Source: JAASSS01 sp021767745
GTDB taxonomy: Bacteria > Pseudomonadota > Gammaproteobacteria > UBA5335
DNA length: 64,000 nucleotides
NCBI GenBank assembly: GCA_034189165.1
Contig: JAXHVN010000013.1
Coordinates: 1-64,000 of the forward strand
Direction: 5' to 3'
Shown: positions 1 to 8,545 of the stretch, piece after piece
Layout of the letters: each line of letters begins with the position of its first letter
Numbering within the stretch: the first letter of the stretch is position 1
Notes under the pieces: model-generated
The model's input: only the letters and a program-made list of their open reading frames with translations
Told to the model about the DNA's origin: nothing
Databases searched by the model: none
Translations under genes and position numbers: made by a program

Positions 1-276
1 CCAGAAGTAGGGCAGCGAACTCGGCCGTGCCTGGGCGCGATCGGCACGCACGATGTGATCGAGCCGGCGCACGCCGGCCAGCGCGCTGGTCAGCGTCTTT
101 GGCTCGATGCCCTCGTTCAGGGCACGGCTGCGTACCTTGCCGAGGCAGGTGGCGAAGTCGGCGTGGGCGACGACGGGGCCGGATGGCGCAGCCGCCTGGG
201 CTCTGGCCGGCGTGGCGGTCAGTACCGGCAGGGTGAGCACGATCGCGACAAGCAGACGCCCGATGCGTCGGAACAT
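1..276 (-). CDS. MltB-like lytic murein transglycosylase, N-terminal part (runs off the window)
   Basis: Ninety-two codons are visible from the ATG at 276 to the window edge. Residues 1-26 form a typical signal peptide (arginines, then a hydrophobic core, then AxA cleavage after PARA). After it comes a segment of the form FATCLGKVRSRALNEGI...LAGV...DRAQ...FW. This matches the start of periplasmic soluble lytic transglycosylases of the MltB/SLT_2 family, which cleave peptidoglycan between MurNAc and GlcNAc. The catalytic glutamate lies beyond the edge, so activity cannot be judged. A purine-rich GGGAGGCC precedes the start. The family call rests only on the N-terminal pattern. Confidence 0.6.
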   Translation of the reverse strand, partial: MFRRIGRLLVAIVLTLPVLTATPARAQAAAPSGPVVAHADFATCLGKVRSRALNEGIEPKTLTSALAGVRRLDHIVRADRAQARPSSLPYFW

Positions 277-339
277 GTGGCCTCCCGGCGCGGCGGCCGG
301 CTGAATCGATGAGGGCTCGGGCGCCGCGCCTGCCATGGC

Positions 340-1689
340 CTAGGCGGCGGAATCCTTGGAGAGCCGCGCCTGATGGGCGTTGGCCTGTTCGTCCTCGTTG
401 CAGGCCGCAGCGCGCACGGCTTCGGCCACGGCGGCGTGCACGCCCATATCCAGCGCAGCCGGCACCAGCGAATCCTCTGGCGCCAGCTCCGCGATCTTCT
501 GCGCCGCGGCGAACAGCATCGCATCGCTGAAATCGCTCACGCCGGCATCCAGCGTGCCCTTGAACAGGCCGGGGAAGCCGAGCGCGTTGTTGATGCTGCC
601 GCCGTCGGCGGCGAAGGCGGCGCCGGCCTGCAGCGCGAGCTGCGGGCGAATCTCCGGGTCCGGATTGGACAGCGCCAGCACCACCTGGCCGGGGCGGATC
701 ATCTCCGGCTTAATGAGCCCCGGCACGCCGGTGGTGGCCACGACCACCTCTGCCTGGCGCATCAGCTCGGGCAGGGGCAGGCCGCGCCCGCCGGCGTGTT
801 CCTCCAGCCGCGCCATGGCCGCGGGCTGGATGTCCGAGCCCAGCACCTGCTTCACGCCGAAGTTGCGCAGCAGCCGCGAGATGCCGAAGCCCGCCGCGCC
901 GAGGCCGATCACGCCGACCACGCTGTCGCACAGGTCCACGCCCACCCGCGAGGTGGCGCTCAACAGCGCGGCCAGCGCGACCACCGCCGTGCCGTGCTGG
1001 TCATCGTGCAGCACCGGCATCGGCAGGGCCTCGCGCAGGCGCTGCTCCACCTCGAAGCAGGCCGGCGCGGCGATGTCTTCCAGCTGGATGGCGCCGAAGG
1101 AGGGCGCGATTCTCACCACCGTGCGCACGATCTCGTCCGGATCCTGGCTGTCCACCAGGATCGGCACGCCGCTCAGGCCCACCAGGCGGGCAAACAGCGC
1201 CGCCTTGCCTTCCATGACCGGCATGGCCGCGCGGACGCCGATATCCCCCAGGCCCAGCACCGCCGTGCCGTTGGTGACGATGGCCACCGTGCTGGCCTGG
1301 CTGGTGTAGAGCCGGGCGAGCGCCGGGTCGCGCTGGATTGCCAGGCACACACGCGCCACGCCGGGCGTGTAGACGTCGCGCAGTTGCTGGATGGAAGCGA
1401 TGGGCAGCTTGCTGACCATCTTGATCTTGCCGCCGATGTGGCGGTTGAAGACGCGGTCGGAGCGACCGAGCAGGCGGGCGTTGGGCAGCGCATCGATGGC
1501 CTCGAGCACGCCATGATCGGCCTGATCGTCCCACTCCAGCGTGATTTCCCAGGTGGTCTTGTCCTGATCGCGCTTGACCACGTTCAGGTGCTCGACCACC
1601 AGCCCCGCATCGCCGATCACCTTGAGGATCTTCGCCAGACTGCCGGGCTTGTGTTCGGACTCGACCAGCAGGATCTCGGGGATTTTCAT
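340..1689 (-). CDS. NAD(P)-dependent malic enzyme with N-terminal ACT domain
   Basis: Oxidative decarboxylation of malate to pyruvate, linking the TCA cycle to gluconeogenic or anabolic pools. Residues about 2-75 form an ACT-like ligand-binding domain (VESEHKPGSLAKIL), absent from the basic bacterial malic enzymes, so allosteric control by an amino acid or metabolite is likely. The malic domain follows, with YTPGVARVC, NGTAVLGLGDIG and DDQHGTAVV, then the nucleotide-binding domain with GLGAAGFG and LSNPDPEI. No phosphotransacetylase domain is attached; the protein is 449 aa. An in-frame ATG at 1731 would add 14 residues. I prefer 1689 because a TATGAT sequence (1725-1730, minus strand) could be the -10 box and neither ATG has a strong ribosome site. 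PEP synthase at 8.5 kb would use its pyruvate. Confidence 0.9.
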   Translation of the reverse strand: MKIPEILLVESEHKPGSLAKILKVIGDAGLVVEHLNVVKRDQDKTTWEITLEWDDQADHGVLEAIDALPNARLLGRSDRVFNRHIGGKIKMVSKLPIASIQQLRDVYTPGVARVCLAIQRDPALARLYTSQASTVAIVTNGTAVLGLGDIGVRAAMPVMEGKAALFARLVGLSGVPILVDSQDPDEIVRTVVRIAPSFGAIQLEDIAAPACFEVEQRLREALPMPVLHDDQHGTAVVALAALLSATSRVGVDLCDSVVGVIGLGAAGFGISRLLRNFGVKQVLGSDIQPAAMARLEEHAGGRGLPLPELMRQAEVVVATTGVPGLIKPEMIRPGQVVLALSNPDPEIRPQLALQAGAAFAADGGSINNALGFPGLFKGTLDAGVSDFSDAMLFAAAQKIAELAPEDSLVPAALDMGVHAAVAEAVRAAACNEDEQANAHQARLSKDSAA

Positions 1690-1784
1690 GGTGACGGCGA
1701 CGGGCTGAGGCGGCGAAAAATCATCATACATGCCGCCCATCGGCCCGGCCATGGCACCGGTGGCCGCGCCGGCGGGCGGCGGAC

Positions 1785-2462
1785 CTAGCGACGCAGCGAG
1801 CGCAGCAGGGCCAAGGCCGCCAGCCCGGCGAAGGCCGCCTGCACGTAGACGCCGCGCCGATCCATCGTCACCGGGCCGACCTGCACCGGCTCGTCCGCCG
1901 GCCGGTCCTGCACCCGCGGCCAGGCCGCCGCCGCCAGGCCACCGAACACGGCGACCGAGCCGAGCAGATGCAGCCTCGCCCGGCCGGCCGAGCGCCGTGC
2001 CCGCCGGCTGCGCAGCCCGAACCACAGATGCGGCAGGGCGTGCGCCCAGTTCACGCTCACCACGCCGGCGAGCTTGCCGGGATGCACGTTCACCAGCCCG
2101 TCCTGATTGCCGGTGACGGCCGGGCCGGCAAGGCCCGCCAGACCCAGGAGCGTGTGCAGCCGGCCGAGCCGGCGGGCGCTGCGCTCGGCCGGGCCGGGTG
2201 CGGCGGGCGGCGGCGAGCCCTTGGCGCCGGCCCTGGCCGGGGTGCCCCGCGCGGATGTACCGGGCTTGCCGGTGCGCTCGCGCCGTGCCTGGTCGTACAG
2301 ATCCAGCAGCGGCACCGCCGGGCCGGCGGTGTAGCGCAGCACCTGGCGTGCCGTGCCATGCTGGCCGCGCCGGCGCAGCACGTAGGTGGCGGCGAGGCCG
2401 GCCAGCGCCAGCGGCGGCGAGATCGGCCCGCGGCGGCGCAGCAGGTGGGTGAGTTTGGCCAT
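1785..2462 (-). CDS. Hypothetical protein with C-terminal hydrophobic segments
   Basis: I do not recognise this 225-aa protein. The start at 2462 is supported by AAGGAG eight bases upstream. The N-terminus is basic with one short hydrophobic stretch (residues ~14-26). A low-complexity Pro/Ala/Arg/Gly linker covers ~60-95. The C-terminal half has three hydrophobic segments, around LHTLLGLAGLAGPAVTG, LHLLGSVAVFGGLAAAAWP and VYVQAAFAGLAALALL, with the motif VNWAHALPHLWFGL between the first two. It is probably an inner-membrane protein. It lies between sat/cysC and the malic enzyme on the same strand, but the 90-bp gap from sat/cysC gives no functional clue. Confidence 0.6.
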   Translation of the reverse strand: MAKLTHLLRRRGPISPPLALAGLAATYVLRRRGQHGTARQVLRYTAGPAVPLLDLYDQARRERTGKPGTSARGTPARAGAKGSPPPAAPGPAERSARRLGRLHTLLGLAGLAGPAVTGNQDGLVNVHPGKLAGVVSVNWAHALPHLWFGLRSRRARRSAGRARLHLLGSVAVFGGLAAAAWPRVQDRPADEPVQVGPVTMDRRGVYVQAAFAGLAALALLRSLRR

Positions 2463-2552
2463 GCGGACTCCTTGTCGTGGCGGCAGTGCGCGGCTATAGA
2501 CCACCGGCCCGGCGCATGGTGCCGCCGGGCCAGTCGCTCCGGCGCACTCGGC

Positions 2553-4283
2553 CTAGAGGTAGCCCTGCTCGCGCAGCGCCGCCAGCACCTGGTCGGCCGC
2601 CTCGTCCGGCGTGTACTCGCGCGTGTCCAGCGTGATCTCCGGGTTCTCCGGCACTTCGTAGGGGTCGCTGATGCCGGTGAACTCCTTGATCTCGCCGGCG
2701 CGGGCCTTGGCGTAGAGGCCCTTGCGATCGCGCGCCTCGCACACCTCCAGCGGCGTGGCCACGTGCACCTCCACGAAGCCGCCGTTGGCCTCGACCAGCT
2801 CGCGCACCTGCCGGCGGGTCTGGGCGTAGGGGGCGATGGGCGCGCAGATGGCGATGCCGCGATGCTTGGTGATCTCGCTGGCGACGAAGCCGATGCGCCG
2901 CACGTTGATGTCGCGGTGCTCGCGGGAGAAGCCGAGCTCGTTGGACAGGTGCGTGCGGATCACGTCGCCATCGAGCAGCGTCACGTTGCGCCCGCCGTGC
3001 TGCATCAGCTTGACCATCAGCGCGTTGGCGATGGTGGACTTGCCCGAGCCGGACAGGCCGGTGAAGAACACGGTGAAGCCCTGCTGCTCGCGCGGCGGAT
3101 AGCTGCGGCGCAGCTCCGCCACCACCTCGGGGTAGGAGAACCACTCGGGGATGTCCTCGCCGGCACGCAGGCGGCGACGGAACTCGGTGCCGGAAATGCT
3201 CAGCACGGTGTCGTTGTCGGTGGTCTCGTCCGCCGGCACGTACTGCTGCTGTTCCTCGACGAACACCATCATCTGGAAGGGCACCATCTCGATGCCGAGC
3301 TCGTCGCCGAACTGTGCCACCAGCTCCTGCGCATCGTAGGGGCCGTAGAAGTCCTCGCCCTGGCGGTTCTTGCCCGGGCCGGCGTGGTCGCGGCCGACGA
3401 TGAAGTGCGTGCAGCCGTGGTTCTTGCGGATGATGGCGTGCCAGAGCGCCTCGCGCGGGCCGCCCATGCGCATCGCCAGCGGCAGCAGGCTCAGCATGGT
3501 GGTGTCGGCCGGGTAGCGCTGCAGCAGCTGCTGGTAACAGCGCACGCGGGTGAGGTAGTCGATGTCGCCCGGCTTGGTCAGGCCCACCACCGGCTGGATC
3601 AGCAGGTGCGCATCGGCGATGCGGGCGGCGCGGTAGGTGAGCTCCTGATGCGCGCGGTGCATCGGGTTGCGCGTCTGGAAGGCGACCACGCGCTGCCAGC
3701 CGTGGCGGGCGAAGTGCTCGCGCAACTGCGCCGGCGTGCGCCGCAGCTCGCGGAAGTCGTAGTGCACCGGCGGGGTCAGGCCGTAGAGCGTGCCGCCGAG
3801 GTAGACCGGGTGGGTCTGATGCAGCAGGTAGGCCACGCCCGGGTGCTTGTCATCGGTGCTGCCGAACACCTGCTCGGCTTCGACGTGGCGGTCCGGCCGG
3901 TAGATGTCCTCCACGGCCAGCACGGCGATGCTGCAGCCCTCGCGGTCCTTCAGCGTGATGCGCTGGCCGGGGCTCAGGCCCTCGGCGAAGCCTTCCGGCA
4001 CGTCGAGGTTGATCGGCATCGGCCAGACGAGGCCGGAGGTCAGGCGCATGTCGTGCACCACGCCCTGGTAGTCGGCCTCGTTGAGATAGCCGACCAGCGG
4101 CGAGAAGCCGCCGGAAAGCAGCAGCTCGAGGTCGCACAGCTGGCGCTCGGTCAGCGTCCAGGCCGGGTAGTCGGCCGCGCGCCCGCGTTCTTCTGCCAGC
4201 TCCTGCCCGCCGAGGTAGCGCTCGCAGAGCGTGCCGCCGTGTGGCGCGATCAGGTCCTGGGAGCGGGGAGTGACGGAGGACAT
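2553..4283 (-). CDS. sat/cysC: Bifunctional sulfate adenylyltransferase / adenylylsulfate kinase
   Basis: Makes APS from sulfate and ATP, then phosphorylates APS to PAPS, giving activated sulfate for reduction or sulfation. In this 576-aa fusion the ATP-sulfurylase part (1-~395) has QTRNPMHRAHQ at 203-213 and GRDHAGPGK at 297-305, the nucleotide and sulfate site motifs. The APS-kinase part has an intact Walker A, GLSGSGKST (409-417), DGD at 438-440 and a KGLYAKARAGEIKEFTG region. The kinase therefore looks active, unlike the degenerate copy in fungal ATP sulfurylase. The start at 4283 follows an AAGGAA site. The domain order (sulfurylase first) is the prokaryotic Sat-CysC type, not the animal PAPSS order. 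A promoter and palindromic operator lie just upstream, and an anion transporter is next upstream on the same strand. Confidence 0.95.
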   Translation of the reverse strand: MSSVTPRSQDLIAPHGGTLCERYLGGQELAEERGRAADYPAWTLTERQLCDLELLLSGGFSPLVGYLNEADYQGVVHDMRLTSGLVWPMPINLDVPEGFAEGLSPGQRITLKDREGCSIAVLAVEDIYRPDRHVEAEQVFGSTDDKHPGVAYLLHQTHPVYLGGTLYGLTPPVHYDFRELRRTPAQLREHFARHGWQRVVAFQTRNPMHRAHQELTYRAARIADAHLLIQPVVGLTKPGDIDYLTRVRCYQQLLQRYPADTTMLSLLPLAMRMGGPREALWHAIIRKNHGCTHFIVGRDHAGPGKNRQGEDFYGPYDAQELVAQFGDELGIEMVPFQMMVFVEEQQQYVPADETTDNDTVLSISGTEFRRRLRAGEDIPEWFSYPEVVAELRRSYPPREQQGFTVFFTGLSGSGKSTIANALMVKLMQHGGRNVTLLDGDVIRTHLSNELGFSREHRDINVRRIGFVASEITKHRGIAICAPIAPYAQTRRQVRELVEANGGFVEVHVATPLEVCEARDRKGLYAKARAGEIKEFTGISDPYEVPENPEITLDTREYTPDEAADQVLAALREQGYL

Positions 4284-4343
4284 AGCGGTGTTTCCTTGGC
4301 AGCAAGAGTGGCGAGGCGGCCGCGGCACGGCCCGGCATGAATG

Positions 4344-4373
4344 ATCCTAGAAAATCGGCCGGGATTGTAACAA
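4344..4373 (-). promoter_or_regulatory. Candidate sigma-70 promoter of sat/cysC
   Basis: On the minus strand TTGTTA (4373-4368) and TAGGAT (4349-4344) are separated by 18 bases, each matching the sigma-70 consensus at four of six positions. Transcription would begin near 4337, leaving a leader of about 54 bases before the sat/cysC ATG. The -35 hexamer sits inside a perfect palindrome. Confidence 0.5.
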
Positions 4374-4375
4374 TC
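4363..4375. promoter_or_regulatory. Perfect 13-bp palindrome, likely operator over the sat/cysC -35
   Basis: GATTGT-A-ACAATC is a perfect inverted repeat around a single centre base. It is AT-rich in a very GC-rich setting and overlaps the proposed -35 box, the usual place for a repressor operator. The cognate regulator is not identifiable from this window. Confidence 0.5.
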
Positions 4376-4444
4376 GGAGATGAAGGCCCGGCGACGGCCG
4401 CGCGACCATCGCTCTCGCCGGCCCGGCCGCCCCCGCCGGCGCGC

Positions 4445-6208
4445 TCAGAACGGCCAGAAGCGGGGGATCAGCAGCAGCGCGATCACGCCGGTCAGCAGCG
4501 TCAGCGGCAGGCCGAGACGCACGTAGTCCGTGAAGCGGTAGCCGCCGGGGCCGTACACCATCAGGTTGGTCTGGTAGCCGATGGGCGTGGCGAAGGCGGC
4601 GGAGGCGGCCATCATGATGACGATGGCGAAGGGCAGCAGGCTCACGCCCAGATCCGCGCTCACCGCTTCGGCGAAGGGGAACATCAGCAGCGCGGCGGCG
4701 TTGTTGGTGATCACCAGGCTGAACAGCACGGTCAGCACGTAGAGCATGGCCAGGCTCGCCAGCGGGTGCGGGCCGATCAGCCCCATGCTCCAGGCGGCCA
4801 CGCTGGCGGCGGCGCCGGTCTGCTCCAGCGCGGCGGCCACGCCGAAGGCCGCACCGATCACGATCAGCACCGGCCAGTCGATGGCGCGGCGTACCGATTC
4901 GGGCCGGCTGCAGCCGGCGAGCATCATGGCCAGCAACGCGACCAGCGCGGCCTGCAGCATGCTGAGCAGTCCGCTGGCGGCCGCCGCCACCATGCCCAGC
5001 AGGATCAGCAGCGCCAGCGGCGCGCGCTCGTGGCGCAGCGGGGCGGAGTCGTCGACGGCGCTGACGAGGTAGAAGTCGCGGCTGTTGCGGTGCTGTTCCA
5101 GGAAGGAGGGGCGGGTCTCCAGCAGCAGCGTGTCGCCCGGGCGCAGCACGATGTCGCCGATCTTCTGCTTCAGGCGATGGCCGCTGCGGGCGACGGCGAT
5201 CACCACCGCGTTGTAGCGGGTGCGGAACTGGCCCTCGCGGATGCTGAGGCCGGTGACCGGGCAGTCCGGCGCCACCACGGCCTCGATCAGCGAGCGCCCA
5301 TCGCGCCGGCCATCGAGCTTGCCGACCTGGTCGGTGGCCGGCGCCAGCCCGCGGATGCGCTGCAGCTCCACCATCGCGTCGACCACGCCGACGAACAGCA
5401 GCCGATCCTCCGCCTCCAGCCGGCGCGTGGGCGCCACGGCCGGCAGCAGTTCGCCGCGCCGCTCGATCTCGGCGAGGAAGGATTGCGGCAGCGCGCGCAG
5501 GCCGGCCTCCTCGATGGTCTTGCCGACCAGCGGGCCGCCGGCTTCCACGATCATCTCCGTGCTGTACTCGCGCGGGTCGGTCAGCCGGTCCAGCACCGGG
5601 ATGCGGTCGGGCAGCAGCCAGCGGCTGGTCAGCAGGATGAAGGCCAGGCCCGCCAGCGCCATCGGCACACCCACCGCGGCGATGCTGAACATGCCGAGGC
5701 CGGCGCCGCGCTCGATCAGCAGGCCGTTGACGACCAGGTTCGTGCTGGTGCCGATCAGCGTGCACACGCCACCGAGGATGGCGGCGAAACTCAGCGGCAT
5801 CATCAGCTTGGAGACCGACAGGCGGTATTTCTTCGCCCAGTCCGCCACCGCCGGCACCAGCATGCTGACCACCGGCGTGTTGTTCAGCACCGCGCTGAGG
5901 GCGAGCACCGGCGCCATCAGCCGCCACTGCGCGTGCGGCAGCGAGCGTGGGCGGCCGAGCACCACCTGCACGATCCAGTGGATGCCGCCGGTGTCGCGCA
6001 GGCCGGCGACCACGCCGTAGAGCACGGCGACGGTGATCATGCCCTCGTTGGAGAAGCCGCCGAACGCGGCCGGCGGATCCAGCACGCCGGTCAGCAGCAG
6101 TACGGCCAGCGCGGCGACGAACACGGCGTCGGCGGCGAGGTTGGTCAGCGCGAGCAGCGCCATGATGGCGGCCACGACCGCGAGCGTGAACCACGCAGCG
6201 AGAGACAT
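4445..6208 (-). CDS. SLC13-family anion permease with two central RCK_C domains (putative sulfate/dicarboxylate transporter)
   Basis: Integral membrane sodium:anion symporter family (DASS/CitMHS-like), 587 aa. N-terminal and C-terminal transmembrane halves each carry the diagnostic paired motifs: NNTPVV and GTSTNL in the first, NNAAAL and GYQTNL in the second. Between the halves (residues ~200-375) lie two TrkA-C/RCK_C-like cytoplasmic regulatory modules (PLVGKTIEEAGLR..., CPVTGLSIREGQFR...). This architecture is common in bacterial SLC13 permeases linked to sulfate. The start at 6208 is preferred because AAGGAAG lies upstream of it; an ATG at 6226 is also in frame. The sat/cysC neighbour on the same strand suggests sulfate or a sulfur anion as substrate, but sat/cysC probably has its own promoter, so this is inference. 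Confidence 0.85.
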   Translation of the reverse strand: MSLAAWFTLAVVAAIMALLALTNLAADAVFVAALAVLLLTGVLDPPAAFGGFSNEGMITVAVLYGVVAGLRDTGGIHWIVQVVLGRPRSLPHAQWRLMAPVLALSAVLNNTPVVSMLVPAVADWAKKYRLSVSKLMMPLSFAAILGGVCTLIGTSTNLVVNGLLIERGAGLGMFSIAAVGVPMALAGLAFILLTSRWLLPDRIPVLDRLTDPREYSTEMIVEAGGPLVGKTIEEAGLRALPQSFLAEIERRGELLPAVAPTRRLEAEDRLLFVGVVDAMVELQRIRGLAPATDQVGKLDGRRDGRSLIEAVVAPDCPVTGLSIREGQFRTRYNAVVIAVARSGHRLKQKIGDIVLRPGDTLLLETRPSFLEQHRNSRDFYLVSAVDDSAPLRHERAPLALLILLGMVAAAASGLLSMLQAALVALLAMMLAGCSRPESVRRAIDWPVLIVIGAAFGVAAALEQTGAAASVAAWSMGLIGPHPLASLAMLYVLTVLFSLVITNNAAALLMFPFAEAVSADLGVSLLPFAIVIMMAASAAFATPIGYQTNLMVYGPGGYRFTDYVRLGLPLTLLTGVIALLLIPRFWPF

Positions 6209-6267
6209 GGGGCTTCCTTGTTCCATTTGGCATGGCGACGCCCGCCGGCGCCGACACTGGCGGACGG

Positions 6268-6297
6268 ATTATCGGCAAGCCCGGCGACGAGTGCGAA
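6268..6297 (-). promoter_or_regulatory. Candidate promoter of the SLC13 permease gene
   Basis: On the minus strand TTCGCA (6297-6292) and GATAAT (6273-6268) are 18 bases apart, in the divergent gap between the permease and lipA. The -10 matches the sigma-70 consensus at five of six positions. Confidence 0.35.
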
Positions 6298-6388
6298 TCA
6301 CGTTTGCTCATATGGGCTGCGTGGTGCGGGCATGATCGCCGCGCCGCCACCGTCGCCGCCACGGCGAAGCGGGACGACAGGCCGGCGT

Positions 6389-6394
6389 TATACT
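6389..6394 (+). promoter_or_regulatory. Candidate -10 box of lipA
   Basis: TATACT, one mismatch from TATAAT, lies 26 bases before the lipA ATG in GC-rich surroundings. No convincing -35 hexamer is present at the right distance, so the evidence is the -10 alone. Confidence 0.35.
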
Positions 6395-6419
6395 CGCGGC
6401 CAGACCCAGCCACCCGGGG

Positions 6420-7436
6420 ATGCCCGTGAGTGCCGATTCCACCACCGGTCGCCTCGATCGGATTCCCGTCCGCGTCGTGCCCGCCAGCGGGCACAAGATC
6501 GACAAGGACGGCGTGCGCGCCATCAAGAACGGCGTCAAGGCCCGGCGCACGCCCGAGCCGGTGGCGCGCGGCGAGAAGCCGGCGTGGCTGAAGGTGAAGC
6601 TGCCGGCCGGCGCCGGCTATGCGCGCACGCGGCAGATCGTGAAGACCCACCGGCTGGCGACGGTGTGCGAGGAATCGATGTGCCCCAACGTCGCCGAGTG
6701 CTGGAACGCCGGCACGGCCACGATCATGGTGCTCGGCTCCACCTGCACCCGCGCCTGCCGCTTCTGCGCGGTCGACACCGGCAATCCGCGCGGCCGGCTG
6801 GATGCCGACGAGCCCGCCAACGCCGCCGAGAGCGTGCGCCTGATGGGCCTGAAGTACGTGGTGATCACCTCGGTGGACCGGGACGACCTGGCCGATGGCG
6901 GCGCCGGCCACTACGCCGCCTGCGTGCGGGCGATCAAGGCCGTGAACCCGCAGACCGCCGTGGAGGCGCTGACGCCGGATTTCCGCGGCGACACCGCCTG
7001 CGTGGCGACGGTGGTCGATGCGGGCCTGGAGGTGTTCGCGCAGAATCTGGAGACGGTCGAGCGGCTGACCCACCCGGTGCGTGATCCGCGCGCCGGCTAT
7101 CGTCAGACGCTGGACGTGCTCGCCTTCGCCAAGCGCCATCGCCCGGCCGTGCTCACCAAGACCAGCCTGATGGTCGGCCTCGGCGAGAGCGATGCCGAGG
7201 TGCAGGCCACCATGGCCGACGCCCGCGCCGCCGGCGTGGACATCTTCACCCTCGGCCAGTACCTGCGCCCGACCGCGCATCACCTGCCGGTGGCGCGCTA
7301 CGTGAGCCCGGCGCAGTTCGAGCACTATCGCGAGCAGGGTCTGGCGCTCGGCTTCACCGAGGTGGTGGCCGGGCCGCTGGTGCGTTCGAGCTATCGCGCC
7401 GAGCAGGCGCTGGCACGGAACAACTGCGGCCTCTGA
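6420..7436 (+). CDS. lipA: Lipoyl synthase
   Basis: Radical-SAM enzyme that inserts two sulfurs into octanoylated E2/GcvH proteins to form lipoyl groups. At 338 aa it matches the family. The auxiliary 4Fe-4S cluster is the CX4CX5C set C83, C88, C94; the radical-SAM cluster is CTRACRFC (C109, C113, C116). The C-terminal RSSYRAE supplies the conserved serine ligand. No lipB is adjacent. The epimerase gene starts ten bases after the stop, so the two are probably cotranscribed even though their functions are unrelated. An in-frame GTG two codons downstream is an alternative start; the ribosome site is weak. Confidence 0.97.
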   Translation: MPVSADSTTGRLDRIPVRVVPASGHKIDKDGVRAIKNGVKARRTPEPVARGEKPAWLKVKLPAGAGYARTRQIVKTHRLATVCEESMCPNVAECWNAGTATIMVLGSTCTRACRFCAVDTGNPRGRLDADEPANAAESVRLMGLKYVVITSVDRDDLADGGAGHYAACVRAIKAVNPQTAVEALTPDFRGDTACVATVVDAGLEVFAQNLETVERLTHPVRDPRAGYRQTLDVLAFAKRHRPAVLTKTSLMVGLGESDAEVQATMADARAAGVDIFTLGQYLRPTAHHLPVARYVSPAQFEHYREQGLALGFTEVVAGPLVRSSYRAEQALARNNCGL

Positions 7437-7446
7437 TCCCGCCTGC

Positions 7447-8454
7447 ATGACGATCCTGGTCACCGGCGCGGCCGGCTTCATCGGCTATCACGTGGCCGCG
7501 CGCCTGCTCGCCCGCGGCGAATGCGTGCTCGGCCTCGACAACCTGAACGACTACTACGACGTCGCGCTCAAGCAGGCCCGGCTCGCACGGCTGCAGCGGC
7601 AGGCGAACTTTCGCTTCCTCGCCGCCGACGTGGCCGACCGGGCGGCGCTGGCGGCGGTGTTCGAGACGCCGGGGCTCGACCGGGTGGTGCACCTGGCCGC
7701 ACAGGCCGGCGTGCGGCACTCGATCGAGGCGCCGCACGTCTATGCCGCCAGCAACCTCACCGGCTTTCTGCACGTGCTGGAAGGTTGCCGGGCGCGCGGC
7801 GTGCGGCATCTGGTCTATGCCTCCAGCAGCTCGGTCTATGGCATCAACCGCAGCCTGCCCTTCAGCGAGCACCAAGGGGCCGATCATCCGGCCTCGCTCT
7901 ACGGCGCCACCAAGAAGGCCAACGAGGCCATGGCGCACAGCTATGCCCACCTCTACGGCCTGCCGTGCACCGGGCTGCGCTTCTTCACGGTCTACGGGCC
8001 CTGGGGCCGGCCGGACATGGCGCTGTTCCTGTTCACCCGGCGCATCCTCGCCGGCGAGCCGATCCCGGTGTTCAACCGCGGCGATCACCGGCGCGACTTC
8101 ACCTACATCGACGATATCGTCGAGGGTGTGGTGCGCGTGCTCGATGCGCCGCCGACCGCCGATGCCGGCTGGGACGGTGCCGGGGCCGATGCCGCCACCA
8201 GCAGCGCGCCGTGGCGGCTGTTCAACATCGGCAACGGCCGGCCCGAGCCGCTGCTGGCCATGATCGCCACGCTCGAGCGGGCGCTCGGCCGGCGCGCGCG
8301 GCTCGAACTGCTGCCCGCCCAGCCGGGCGATGTCGCCGAGACCTTCGCCGACGTGCGCGATCTGCACGCCGCCGTCGGCTACCGGCCGCAGACGCCGATC
8401 GAGGCCGGCATCGGGCACTTCGTCGACTGGTACCGGGGTTTCTACCCGACCTGA
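7447..8454 (+). CDS. NAD-dependent nucleotide-sugar epimerase (UDP-glucuronate 4-epimerase-like)
   Basis: Extended SDR of 335 aa, resembling UDP-GlcA/UDP-GalA 4-epimerases of capsule and LPS pathways. It carries the NAD-binding GAAGFIG near the N-terminus, the LDNLNDYYD segment typical of the uronate epimerase subgroup, the SSSSVYG serine, YGATK catalytic Tyr/Lys, and the downstream RFFTVYGPWGRPDMA block. It begins ten bases after lipA. A loop around residues 235-258 (PPTADAGWDG...) is rich in Ala/Gly/Asp and longer than usual. Substrate specificity is inferred from the subgroup motifs. Confidence 0.88.
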   Translation: MTILVTGAAGFIGYHVAARLLARGECVLGLDNLNDYYDVALKQARLARLQRQANFRFLAADVADRAALAAVFETPGLDRVVHLAAQAGVRHSIEAPHVYAASNLTGFLHVLEGCRARGVRHLVYASSSSVYGINRSLPFSEHQGADHPASLYGATKKANEAMAHSYAHLYGLPCTGLRFFTVYGPWGRPDMALFLFTRRILAGEPIPVFNRGDHRRDFTYIDDIVEGVVRVLDAPPTADAGWDGAGADAATSSAPWRLFNIGNGRPEPLLAMIATLERALGRRARLELLPAQPGDVAETFADVRDLHAAVGYRPQTPIEAGIGHFVDWYRGFYPT

Positions 8455-8545
8455 GCCGCTGCGGCAGCCCGCCTTGATCCCGCGCAAGTTCCGCCGCCGG
8501 CCGGCGCGCTAGGCTCGGGCGCACGAGCATCTGGCGGAGGCAGCC

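Noticed and set aside
2553..4283. Dissimilatory ATP sulfurylase for sulfur oxidation
   Set aside because: The APS-kinase part is intact, which suits PAPS synthesis; no apr, dsr or sox genes are in the window.
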